Assembly: GCF_001708445.1 (NCBI RefSeq)
Contig: NZ_CP015637.1
Span: 3,163,001 to 3,227,000 of the forward strand
Direction: 5' to 3'
Length of the DNA stretch: 64,000 bases
Source: Pseudomonas fluorescens
GTDB lineage: Bacteria; Pseudomonadota; Gammaproteobacteria; Pseudomonadales; Pseudomonadaceae
Shown here: positions 8,800 through 16,985 of the stretch, in pieces
Position numbering within the stretch: position 1 is the stretch's first letter
Layout: every line of letters starts with the position of its first letter
Program-made: the position numbers and the translations under genes
Notes under the pieces: model-generated
What the model saw: only the letters and a program-made list of their open reading frames with translations
Told to the model about the DNA's origin: nothing
Database searches by the model: none

Positions 8800-8813
8800 G
8801 AGCGTGAAAAAGC

Positions 8814-9920
8814 ATGCATATGTTTGACAGAGATCGGCGCCAGAGCGTGTTGCTGACGGTGAGTCAGATGGCGGAAGCCGACCGGCTCTCGGTTGTCGCT
8901 GGCGTGTCGTCTTTCGCGTTGATGAGCAATGCCGGTGCGGCCGTGGCGCGCGAAATCCAGCGCCGCTGGACGCCCAGGCCGCTGGTGGTGCTCTGCGGGC
9001 CGGGCAACAACGGAGGGGATGGCTTTGTCACCGCGCATCGGCTGGCCGAGGCAGGCTGGCCGGTGACGCTGGCCATGTGGGGCGATCCATCGGCCCTGAA
9101 GGGCGAAGCCAAGCAGCACGCACAACGCTGGCAGGGCGCGGTTCACACGCTGAGCCCAGCGGTGCTCGAGGGGGCCGAACTGATCGTTGACGCGGTGTTC
9201 GGCGCCGGCCTTGCCCGCGCCCTGCAAGGGCCGGTCCTCGAGACGCTGACCGCCGCGGGCCGTGGCAATGCTCCGATTATCGCGATTGATATACCCAGCG
9301 GGGTCATGGGCGATACCGGTGAAAGCCTGGGCGCGGTCGCGGCCGTGCTGACCGTGACGTTTTTTCGCAAGAAACCGGGCCATCTGTTGCAACCTGGGCG
9401 GGCACTGTGTGGCGATGTCGTCGTTGCCGATATCGGTACCCCCGAAACGGTGCTCGACACCCTCGTCCCCCAGACCTATGAGAACCATCCCCGGTTGTGG
9501 CTGAGCGACTTGCCGCCCATCGCCACCCAGGATCGTGCCCCCCGATGCGCCGGCGTGCTGCCCCTCGACGAGGACGAATTCCGACAGAAATTCGCGTTTT
9601 CAGGCGACTCGCTGACCCGCACTCGAGCCGCTGCCCAGTCCTGCTCAAGGGTGGTGATCCTTGAAGGTGGTGACACGGTCATTGCTGCGCCGGATGGCCA
9701 AGCCATCATCAACAGCAATACACCCTCGAACCGGGCGGGTGCCAGCGTCGTATCGCGCTCGATCATTCATGGCCTGCAGGCCCAGGGGATGCCGGCGTTG
9801 TCGGCGGCAGCGGCGGGCATGTGGCTGCACGGCGCGGCCATTGCCGAGTTCGGTCCGGGGTTCTCGGCACAAGACTGGCCGGCCGTGCTGCCCGTGCTGT
9901 TGCGTGGCCTGGTCAATTGA
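8814..9920 (+). CDS. NAD(P)H-hydrate epimerase fused to a shortened, degenerate ADP-dependent dehydratase domain
   Basis: The 368-residue protein has an intact YjeF_N epimerase domain (about 1-225: GPGNNGGDGFVTAHRLAEAG; VDAVFGAG; IDIPSGVMGDTGE), which repairs the hydrated forms NADHX/NADPHX. The C-terminal carbohydrate-kinase-like dehydratase domain of Nnr normally has about 280 residues. Here it has only about 130, beginning near VLPLDEDEFRQ. The catalytic GxGD loop expected after GNPGMA reads SNRAGASVVSRSI, so the Asp is missing. Dehydratase activity is therefore unlikely. The protein may keep epimerase activity or act as a partner of a full-length Nnr elsewhere. ATG at 8814 is followed by a second ATG at 8820 (MHMFD); either could be used. 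It follows alcohol dehydrogenase by 14 bases, a logical setting for NAD(P)H repair. Confidence 0.8.
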   Translation: MHMFDRDRRQSVLLTVSQMAEADRLSVVAGVSSFALMSNAGAAVAREIQRRWTPRPLVVLCGPGNNGGDGFVTAHRLAEAGWPVTLAMWGDPSALKGEAKQHAQRWQGAVHTLSPAVLEGAELIVDAVFGAGLARALQGPVLETLTAAGRGNAPIIAIDIPSGVMGDTGESLGAVAAVLTVTFFRKKPGHLLQPGRALCGDVVVADIGTPETVLDTLVPQTYENHPRLWLSDLPPIATQDRAPRCAGVLPLDEDEFRQKFAFSGDSLTRTRAAAQSCSRVVILEGGDTVIAAPDGQAIINSNTPSNRAGASVVSRSIIHGLQAQGMPALSAAAAGMWLHGAAIAEFGPGFSAQDWPAVLPVLLRGLVN

Positions 9921-9945
9921 TTTGGCCCCTCGATCGGCGCGGGTT

Positions 9946-9959
9946 TGATTTTTATCAAG
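9946..9959 (+). promoter_or_regulatory. Perfect ANR/FNR box upstream of the alpha/beta hydrolase gene
   Basis: TTGATTTTTATCAA matches the TTGAT-N4-ATCAA consensus exactly. If it acts at -41.5, transcription would begin near 9994, about 106 bases before the hydrolase start at 10100. The preceding gene ends at 9920, so the box is intergenic. Confidence 0.75.
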
Positions 9960-10099
9960 GAGCGCTTGCCAAAAAAAGGCAAGTTAGCCCGCAGCGGCTC
10001 CAGGTCGGCAGGGTGATCGACTTGATGAAAGAACAAAGATGAAGCCACGTCTGAAGTACCTTGCCCCCCCAAAAGATTACATACGAAGGTATTCAACCA

Positions 10100-10798
10100 A
10101 TGGCTTCTCCCGCTGGCGTTACGGTCTCTGGGCTCCAATACAGGAAGTTCAACTTTTCCGGCTTTGAGCTGGCAGGTGATTTGCGATTGCCGCCAGGCAC
10201 CGAGCGCCTGGTCATTCTGGTGCATGGGAGCGGCGGGGGCCATTCCAACCCGCGCAACCACTATATTGCGGAGTACCTGGCTCGCCACGGCATGGGGACC
10301 TTGATGCTCGACCTGCTGACGCGGACCGAGCAACGCTGGGATAACCTGACCGGCGTGCTGCGCTTCGACATTTCCTTGCTCGCCGATCGACTGACCAGGG
10401 TCATCGAGGCGATTGCCCACGATGCCGAGTTACGCCCGCTCGCCCTGGGGTTGTTCGGCGCCAGTACGGCCGCGGCCGCCGTCTTGGTCGCCGCCACCCG
10501 TGCGGCCACGGTACAGGCGGTTGTCAGCCGAGGAGGGCGCACCGATCTCGCGGCGCAGGTGTTGCGCCGGGTCAGGGCGCCCACCTTGCAAGTGGTCGGC
10601 GCGCAGGACCCGGTGACCCTGCACGTGAATGAACAGACCTGCCGGGCGTTGCACTGCACGCAACACCTGGAGGTCGTGAAAGGGGCCACCCATCTGTTCA
10701 AAGAACCAGGCGCCCTGGCGGACGTGGCGAGGTTGACCGGCAATTGGTTTGAAAAGTACCTGCACCCGAACCCTTGCCCACCCCTCCATAGGCCCTGA
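10100..10798 (+). CDS. Dienelactone-hydrolase-like alpha/beta hydrolase
   Basis: The 232-residue protein has the alpha/beta hydrolase layout: an oxyanion segment LVILVHGSGGGHSNPRN near residues 35-50, a nucleophile elbow GLFGAST near residue 120 (Ser in GAST instead of strict GxSxG), an acid in GAQDPVT, and a His in KGATHLF. It resembles the small dienelactone-hydrolase-like proteins often encoded beside or fused to phosphoribosyltransferases in stress islands; such a transferase is at 21785. The ATG at 10100 is preferred over a TTG at 10061, with GAAGG about 10 bases upstream. A perfect ANR box at 9946-9959 points to low-oxygen induction. The substrate is unknown. Confidence 0.8.
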   Translation: MASPAGVTVSGLQYRKFNFSGFELAGDLRLPPGTERLVILVHGSGGGHSNPRNHYIAEYLARHGMGTLMLDLLTRTEQRWDNLTGVLRFDISLLADRLTRVIEAIAHDAELRPLALGLFGASTAAAAVLVAATRAATVQAVVSRGGRTDLAAQVLRRVRAPTLQVVGAQDPVTLHVNEQTCRALHCTQHLEVVKGATHLFKEPGALADVARLTGNWFEKYLHPNPCPPLHRP

Positions 10799-10874
10799 AC
10801 GTGAAGTTCGCGCCCTGAGCGATGGCCCACCAATCGGCCGGTTTTCGTCGAGGTCAACCCCTCAAGGAGCACCC

Positions 10875-12605
10875 ATGCACTTCTTAGCCTTGGCGGTCGA
10901 CTATGACGGCACTATTGCCGAAAACGGCAGCGTCCCACCGGAAGTCTGTGCTTCACTCGCCGCCCTGAAACACAGCGGTCGCAAGCTGCTGTTGATTACC
11001 GGCCGCGAGTTGCAAGCGCTCAAGCACCACTTTGCGCAACTGTCGCTGTTCGACCTGGTCGTCGCGGAAAATGGCGCGCTCTTGTATGACCCCACTACCG
11101 ATACCGAGGAACTCATCGCAGATCCCGCCTCGACCGAACTGGTGGGGCGCCTGCGCGAAAAGGGGGTGTCGCCCTTGTCCGTCGGCCGGTCCGTGGTCGC
11201 CACCTGGCACCCGTTCGAAGAGGCGGTGATCAGTACCATCCGCGAGCTTGGCCTGGAGCTGCAGATCAGTTTCAACAAGGATGCGATCATGATCTTGCCG
11301 TCCTGTGTGAACAAAGCCTCGGGCCTGAGTGCCGCGTTGTCGAGGCTGGGGATCTGCGAGCTGAACGTGGTGGGGGTGGGCGATGCTGAAAATGACCACG
11401 CGTTTCTGGCACTCTGCGGCTGTGCGGCGGCGGTGAGCAATGCCATTGAATCGATCAAGGCGCGCGCTGATATCTGCCTGACACAGGATCATGGTCGGGG
11501 TGTCTGCGAGCTGATAGAAAGGCTGCTGCAACAAGACGCGGCGCTGGGCAAGATCGAACGCATCGGCTTGCGGTTGGGCCAGACCGACGATGAGCGTCCG
11601 GTCTGGCTACCGCCAGGCTCGGTGTTGCTGATCATTGGTAATTCGGGGTCCGGCAAATCGAGCTACGTGACCTGGCTGACAGAACGCATGGTCCAGGCGC
11701 GCCAGGATTTCTGCATCATCGATCCCGAGGGCGATTACCTGTGCCTGGAGGACGCGGTTACCGTGGGCGGCCTCACCACGCCCCCCACGACAGAAGAATC
11801 ACTGCGCCTTCTGTTACAGGCCCGGCTCAACGTAGTAGTGAGCACGCTCGCCCTGGACCCGCCCGCCCGGGTGCAACTGTTTGGCGAACTGCTGCCGTTT
11901 ATCCAGCGTCTACGGAGCACATCCGGTCGACCCTACTGGCTGATCGTGGACGAAGCCCACTACATGCTGCCTCAGCGCGCGGTGTGGCCCTTGGGGTTTC
12001 TCGCCAATATGGGGGCGATCATCGTGGCCCTGGACTTCGACCAAGTCTGCCCGGCGTTGCTCGAAGGGGTCGATATGCTGGTGACCCTGGGCAGCACCGC
12101 GAGGGAATTGGTCCAACGCTTCGCCCATCACACGCAGCGAACGTGCCCCGCGTTCCCGGCACACCCACCGGGGCTTGAACCGGTATGCCTCTGGGACCTT
12201 CATCATGGTGAAGCGGTTGTGCTTCTGGAGCAGTTGCAGCCGCATCAAAAGCATCACCGCCACAGCGGCAAATACGCTGCCGGCAATGTCGGCGCATGGC
12301 GCGCGTTTTACTTTCCCGCGCTGGGCAAGCACGCGTCCAACCTGACGGAGTTTCTATCCGCGCTGGCGCAGCTGGACGCTCGGGCGTTTGGCGAACATCG
12401 AAGGGCCGGGGATTTTTCCAACTGGTTCCGCGAGGTGATTCGCGACGATGTCCTGGCCAACAAAACCCGCCTGATTGAAAACGACGACGCGGTATCCATC
12501 CCGGTGGCGTTGGAACAGATCAGCCGCCTCGTGCAATCGCGCTACCACCTTGAGCAGGTTGATGCGCCGGGAGCCGCCCCGGTCACAGCGCCAACTCATG
12601 AATAA
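10875..12605 (+). CDS. HAD-family phosphatase fused to a HerA/DUF87-like P-loop ATPase
   Basis: The 576-residue protein has two parts. Residues 1-225 are a Cof/sucrose-phosphatase-like HAD domain with motif I VDYDGTIAENG (Asp9, Asp11), motif II LLITGRE, and motif IV VGVGDAENDHAFL. Residues 240-576 are a P-loop ATPase with Walker A GNSGSGKSS near residues 254-262, IIDPEGDYL, and Walker B WLIVDEAHYMLP near residue 355, a pattern seen in HerA/VirB4-like ATPases. A linking role, such as nucleotide-dependent control of a phosphatase, is inference only. AGGAG lies six bases upstream of ATG 10875. It may be cotranscribed with the upstream hydrolase, so the ANR box at 9946 may serve both. The 3' end overlaps the convergent GNAT gene by 23 bases. 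Confidence 0.82.
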   Translation: MHFLALAVDYDGTIAENGSVPPEVCASLAALKHSGRKLLLITGRELQALKHHFAQLSLFDLVVAENGALLYDPTTDTEELIADPASTELVGRLREKGVSPLSVGRSVVATWHPFEEAVISTIRELGLELQISFNKDAIMILPSCVNKASGLSAALSRLGICELNVVGVGDAENDHAFLALCGCAAAVSNAIESIKARADICLTQDHGRGVCELIERLLQQDAALGKIERIGLRLGQTDDERPVWLPPGSVLLIIGNSGSGKSSYVTWLTERMVQARQDFCIIDPEGDYLCLEDAVTVGGLTTPPTTEESLRLLLQARLNVVVSTLALDPPARVQLFGELLPFIQRLRSTSGRPYWLIVDEAHYMLPQRAVWPLGFLANMGAIIVALDFDQVCPALLEGVDMLVTLGSTARELVQRFAHHTQRTCPAFPAHPPGLEPVCLWDLHHGEAVVLLEQLQPHQKHHRHSGKYAAGNVGAWRAFYFPALGKHASNLTEFLSALAQLDARAFGEHRRAGDFSNWFREVIRDDVLANKTRLIENDDAVSIPVALEQISRLVQSRYHLEQVDAPGAAPVTAPTHE

Positions 12606-13152
12606 TGCGATCGAAATCACGCCCCTGGTACACCGAGGTAAAACCCGACTGCTTATACAAACCATGAATCGGGTAATCGGTCGATAAATCCGTCGAGCGC
12701 ATCACGCTGAAGCCGTTGCGCCTGGCCGCGTCAATCAGGTGCCCCAGCAATAAATGCCCCAGCCCCTTGCGTAGCCAGGGGTCGGCGACGGCGACCGCGC
12801 AGTCGCAGCAGTCGTCTCTATCCATGGCTTGCCTGTAGCGGCTGACGCCAATGACCTGCAATTCGCCGTCATGGTGGATCAAGGCGAGATAACCCCGGCT
12901 GATATCCCCCGGGACGCTCAGCAGCGAGTCGATGATGCGCTCGTCGACATGGGTCACCGCCCCCAGGAAACGGAAGCGCAGTGACAGCGGCGACAAACGC
13001 TGGAAGAAGCGCAGCAGGCGTGCGTGATCGTCGGTCGACAGCGGACGGATCAGCACATGCGTTCCGTCGCGCAGTTTCTCCAGCCAGTGCTCTTCGGGTG
13101 ACGCTTGATCCATCTCGGCGATGAGCGCGGCAGTGTGCGGGTTGGTCAGCAT
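12583..13152 (-). CDS. GNAT-family N-acetyltransferase
   Basis: The 189-residue protein carries a GNAT fold: the N-terminal motif HVLIRPLSTDDHARL, then RFRFLGAVTHVDERII, AVADPWLRKGLGHLLLGHLI (acetyl-CoA loop, degenerate R/Q-x-x-G-x-G/A), and RRNGFSVM. It resembles the acetyltransferase domain found in pseudomonad stress islands and has a close relative in this window (61963-62529, with the same HVLIRPL and RFLG signatures). The acceptor is unknown. The start at 13152 has GGAG 8 bases upstream. A box TTGATTAAAGTCAC at 13242-13255 would place transcription start near 13207. It is divergent from the P-type ATPase, which has its own box. Confidence 0.82.
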   Translation of the reverse strand: MLTNPHTAALIAEMDQASPEEHWLEKLRDGTHVLIRPLSTDDHARLLRFFQRLSPLSLRFRFLGAVTHVDERIIDSLLSVPGDISRGYLALIHHDGELQVIGVSRYRQAMDRDDCCDCAVAVADPWLRKGLGHLLLGHLIDAARRNGFSVMRSTDLSTDYPIHGLYKQSGFTSVYQGRDFDRIIHELAL

Positions 13153-13241
13153 GGGGGGGGCTCCAGTGCAGGGCAGGTAGTGAAGTCGGTGGCCTCGCGG
13201 AACGACCTGCATCACAGTGCGGCTTCGGCAGCGCGGGCTTA

Positions 13242-13255
13242 TTGATTAAAGTCAC
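13242..13255 (-). promoter_or_regulatory. Probable ANR/FNR box for the GNAT gene
   Basis: TTGAT-TAAA-GTCAC keeps the TTGA...TCA core with two mismatches in the right half. Its centre is about 97 bases upstream of the GNAT start, which leaves a leader of about 55 bases if it acts at -41.5. Confidence 0.5.
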
Positions 13256-13312
13256 AAAGCCCGGCGCAAAGGGCCCGGCCATCCCGATAGCGGCACGGTC
13301 AATCCGGGGTGT

Positions 13313-13326
13313 TTGACCTGAATCAA
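13313..13326 (+). promoter_or_regulatory. ANR/FNR box for the P-type ATPase fusion gene
   Basis: TTGAC-CTGA-ATCAA has one mismatch to the consensus. A site centred at 13319.5 predicts transcription start near 13361, 26 bases before the ATG at 13387. AGAATC at 13349-13354 is a weak -10 candidate at the right place. Confidence 0.7.
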
Positions 13327-13386
13327 ACGCACGCCTGGCCGCCGCGGCAGAATCGGACACTCCGCTGGTTCGATCCGGGGCACGGC

Positions 13387-16300
13387 ATGTCTGTCAAACC
13401 GTCCATTCCAGGTGTCACCCATCCCCCTGCGCGTGAAGAAAAACAGCCTTACAGCCGTTCTGCGCTGTGGCTGACCTGGCTGCTGGGCGCGGCGATGTTT
13501 GCGACCGTGGTCGGCGTGGCGTTGCAGTTCACCGACGTTGAATCCTTCACCCAGTTACTGACCCAGGCCGAACCGTTGTGGCTGCTGGCTGCGCTGGGTT
13601 TGCAAGCCTTGACGTATATGGCGCAGGGGCAGGTGTTTCGGCTGGTGCTCAAGGCCGGGGCACACCGGCTGTCGCTGTGGGACGCGGGCAAGCTCAGCCT
13701 GATGAAGCTGTTTGTCGATCAAGCCCTGCCGTCCTCCGGTATCAGTGGCGCCTTTGCGGTGGTGGCGTCGTTTGTGCGCCTGGGGTTTGCCAAACCGGTG
13801 GTGCTGGCCAGCCTGGTGCTGGATTTATCCGGCTATTTCCTCGCGTATGCGCTGTCGGTCGGCGTGGCGTTGCCGGTGGTGATCTTGCAGGGGCATGCGA
13901 CACCCACGGTGATGACGACGTGCCTGGTGTTTGTCGCCGTCAGCCTGGTATTGGCCGTCGTCACGCCCAGGCTGGCCGGTAGTACCCACCTGGCGGCGCG
14001 TTTACCGGGGCAACGCTTTGCGATGGTTGCCAGGATCGTTTCATTGCTCACGGGCGCCGACCGCCAGTTGGTGCGCAGCCGAGGGTTGCTGTGGCGCATT
14101 ACCGTGCTGGAACTGGCAATCATCCTGTTGGACAGCGCCACCTTGTGGGTTCTGGTGCGTGCGCTGGGGGTGTCCGCACCGCCGTTGGGGTTGTTTGCCG
14201 GATTTATGCTTGCCAGTGTGCTGCGCAGTATCGGCATTGTGCCGGGCGGTCTTGGCGCGTTCGAAGCCGCGGCGGTGGTGACGCTGCATTGGGTGGGGGT
14301 GAATGTTGCCGTGGCGCTGTCCGCCACCTTGTTATTCCGGGGTCTGACCTTCTGGTTACCGATGTTGCCGGGCCTCTGGCTGGCCCATTGGGAATGGCAG
14401 TCCTCCGCCAGGCAACCCGTGCACTTGGTCGACGCCGATTACTGGAGCCCAGCGCTCAGCCAGGTATTGAGCAGCCTGCGCAGCACGCCCCAAGGTTTGA
14501 GCCATGCCCAGGCCCGCGCCCGCCTGCGCAGGGCCCCGCCCCAGGCCAAGGACCGCCCGCAAGGCCTGGGCAGGCTGGTGCTGGAGCAAATGCGCACGCC
14601 CTTGGTGTTGATTCTGATGGTGGGTGCGCTGGTGGCCGTGGTGGTGGGGGACTGGCTGGATGCGGCGATTGTTGGCTGCATTGTGCTGATCAGCGCGGTA
14701 CTCAGCGCCTGGTATGAAAGCCGCGCCAGCCACGCGGTGGAACAACTGCGCAGCAAGATCGCGCTACGCGCCACGGTGCGGCGCGCGGGCAAACCCGTGG
14801 ACGTTGCCGCCAGCGAGGTGGTGCCAGGGGACATTCTGCTGCTCAGCGCGGGCAGCCTGATCGCGGCGGACGGGCGAATCTTGCAGGCACTCGACTGTTT
14901 TATCGGCGAAAGCCTGCTCACGGGCGAAACCTTCCCGGTGGAAAAGCTGGCGGGGGACTGTGCGCCGGATGCCACCTTGGGGCAGCGCCACAATTGCGTG
15001 TTCATGGGCACCTCGGTGCGCAGCGGTACCGCCGAGGTACTCGTCACGCGCTATGCCGCGCAGAGTGAAATCGGCCGTATCGCCAAGACCCTGGCGCTGC
15101 GCCCGCCCGAGACCGAGTTCGAGCGCGGCCTGCGACGCTTCGGCGGCCTGCTGTTGCGGGTGATGCTGGTGATCACCATCGTGGTGTTCGGCATCAATAT
15201 CCTGCTGCACCGTCCGACCCTCGACACCCTGTTGTTTGCGATTGCGTTATCCATCGGCCTGTCACCGGAACTGTTGCCGGCGATCCTGAGCATTACGCTG
15301 GCCAAGGGCGCGCAGCGCATGGCGGCCAAGGGCGTGATCGTGCGTCACCTCAATGCCATTGAAAACCTTGGCGCAATGGACATCCTGTGTACCGACAAGA
15401 CCGGCACCTTGACCCGCGGTGTCGTGGTGCTGGACGGCGCCATGGATGTCGAGGGCCAGCCCGCCACCCCTGTGCTGCAATTGGCGGTGTTCAACGCCAG
15501 CCTGCAGACCGGCATGCGCAACGCGATGGACGAGGCCATTACCCTGGCCGGTAAAACCCTGGCGCCGTGCCCCGCGGCCAGCAAGCTCGATGAAGTGCCG
15601 TATGACTTCGTGCGCAAGCGCCTGAGCGTGGTGGTCGCCCATGCACCTGAGGCCGAGCGGTTGGTGGTGACCAAGGGCGCGCTGGATAACGTGCTCGAAG
15701 TCTGCACCCAGGTGCGTCACGGCGCGCAGGACCTGGCGCTGACCGAGGCCGAACGGGCGACGATCGCCCAGCGCTTCGCGGCGTGGAGCGAGCAGGGGTT
15801 CCGGGTGCTGGGCCTGGCCACGCGGGCCGTGCCGGACCAGCCGCACTATGGCCGGGAGGTGGAAACCGAGATGACCTTTCGCGGCTTTCTGTTGTTCTTC
15901 GACCCGCCGGAGCCGGGGGTCAAGGACACCCTCGCCAGCCTCGACAGGCTGGGGGTGCAGGTCAAGATCATCAGCGGCGACAGTCATCTGGTCGCCCGGC
16001 ATGTGGCCACGGCAGTGGGCCTGCCGGTGGAACGCATCATCACCGGCGCCGAACTGTCCAGCATGAAGGACGAAGCGTTGATGCACCTGGCGCCGCTGAC
16101 CATGCTCTTTGCCGAGGTCGACCCCAACCAGAAGGAACGCATCATCCGCGCCCTGCAAAAGACCGGGCATGTGGTCGGCTATATGGGCGATGGCATCAAT
16201 GATGCGCCGGCACTGCAAGTGGCCGACATCGGCATTTCCGTGGACAACGCCGCCGACGTGGCCAAGCAAGCCGCCGACTTTGTGTTGCTGGAGCACAACC

Positions 16301-16974
16301 TCGACGTATTGCGCGAAGGCATCGAGGAGGGCCGGCATACCTTTGCCAATACCTTGAAGTACATCTCGATCGTCTCCAGCGCCAACTTCGGCAACATGAT
16401 CAGCATGGCCCTGGCATCCCTGGTATTGCCGTTCCTGCCGATGCTGGCCAAGCAAATACTGCTCAACAACTTCCTGTCCGATATTCCGTCCATGGGCATC
16501 GCCAGCGACAACGTTGACCGTGAATGGGAAAGCACCCCGCACCGCTGGAACATCAGCGAGATCCGCAGCTTCATGGTGGTGTTCGGGCTGGTCAGCTCGC
16601 TGTTCGATGTCCTCACCTTCGTGGCCCTGTACCTGATGGCGCAGAAGGGCCCCGAGGTATTTCGCAGTGGCTGGTTCGTGGAGTCGCTGCTGACCCAACT
16701 GCTGACCATATTCATCGTGCGCACCTACAGGCCTTTCTACCAAAGCCGCCCGGCGCCCCTGCTGCTGGGCAGCGCCGCGGCCATCGGCCTGCTGGCTGTC
16801 GGGTTGCCCTACAGCCCGATAGCGCCGTGGTTCGGGCTGGTGCCTTTGCCACTGCCGATCCTGCTGACAGTGCTGGCAATCAGCCTGGTCTACATGGGTG
16901 CGGCTGAGTGGGTCAAGCGGCTGTTTTACCATCGCCAGCGGTTGAGTCGCGCTCGCGATACGACGTTGCGTTAA
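13387..16974 (+). CDS. Flippase-like (UPF0104) domain fused to a MgtA-type P-type ATPase
   Basis: The 1195-residue protein starts with about 320 residues of multi-pass membrane domain resembling UPF0104/lysylphosphatidylglycerol-synthase membrane regions (VLASLVLDLSGYFLAY; GIVPGGLGAFEAA). A complete type IIIB P-type ATPase follows: TGETFPVEK actuator-region motif, IGLSPELLPAI in membrane helix 4, the phosphorylation motif DKTGT with Asp670, and MGDGINDAP at 933-941. The helix-4 region and HLNAIENLGAMDILCTDKTGTLT match MgtA/MgtB Mg2+ importers. Standard MgtA proteins are about 900 residues and lack the N-terminal domain, so this is a fusion. It may couple Mg2+ transport to lipid or membrane function, which is inference. 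ATG 13387 has only a weak GGGG site; an open frame extends upstream to 13309. An ANR box lies at 13313-13326. Confidence 0.85.
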   Translation: MSVKPSIPGVTHPPAREEKQPYSRSALWLTWLLGAAMFATVVGVALQFTDVESFTQLLTQAEPLWLLAALGLQALTYMAQGQVFRLVLKAGAHRLSLWDAGKLSLMKLFVDQALPSSGISGAFAVVASFVRLGFAKPVVLASLVLDLSGYFLAYALSVGVALPVVILQGHATPTVMTTCLVFVAVSLVLAVVTPRLAGSTHLAARLPGQRFAMVARIVSLLTGADRQLVRSRGLLWRITVLELAIILLDSATLWVLVRALGVSAPPLGLFAGFMLASVLRSIGIVPGGLGAFEAAAVVTLHWVGVNVAVALSATLLFRGLTFWLPMLPGLWLAHWEWQSSARQPVHLVDADYWSPALSQVLSSLRSTPQGLSHAQARARLRRAPPQAKDRPQGLGRLVLEQMRTPLVLILMVGALVAVVVGDWLDAAIVGCIVLISAVLSAWYESRASHAVEQLRSKIALRATVRRAGKPVDVAASEVVPGDILLLSAGSLIAADGRILQALDCFIGESLLTGETFPVEKLAGDCAPDATLGQRHNCVFMGTSVRSGTAEVLVTRYAAQSEIGRIAKTLALRPPETEFERGLRRFGGLLLRVMLVITIVVFGINILLHRPTLDTLLFAIALSIGLSPELLPAILSITLAKGAQRMAAKGVIVRHLNAIENLGAMDILCTDKTGTLTRGVVVLDGAMDVEGQPATPVLQLAVFNASLQTGMRNAMDEAITLAGKTLAPCPAASKLDEVPYDFVRKRLSVVVAHAPEAERLVVTKGALDNVLEVCTQVRHGAQDLALTEAERATIAQRFAAWSEQGFRVLGLATRAVPDQPHYGREVETEMTFRGFLLFFDPPEPGVKDTLASLDRLGVQVKIISGDSHLVARHVATAVGLPVERIITGAELSSMKDEALMHLAPLTMLFAEVDPNQKERIIRALQKTGHVVGYMGDGINDAPALQVADIGISVDNAADVAKQAADFVLLEHNLDVLREGIEEGRHTFANTLKYISIVSSANFGNMISMALASLVLPFLPMLAKQILLNNFLSDIPSMGIASDNVDREWESTPHRWNISEIRSFMVVFGLVSSLFDVLTFVALYLMAQKGPEVFRSGWFVESLLTQLLTIFIVRTYRPFYQSRPAPLLLGSAAAIGLLAVGLPYSPIAPWFGLVPLPLPILLTVLAISLVYMGAAEWVKRLFYHRQRLSRARDTTLR

Positions 16975-16985
16975 CCGCGTCGGGA

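Noticed and set aside
15262..16932. Long minus-strand open frame of 556 codons inside the P-type ATPase gene
   Set aside because: It is antisense to strongly conserved ATPase motifs. Its translation is rich in His, Gln and Arg without a recognisable domain, as usual for GC-rich shadows.
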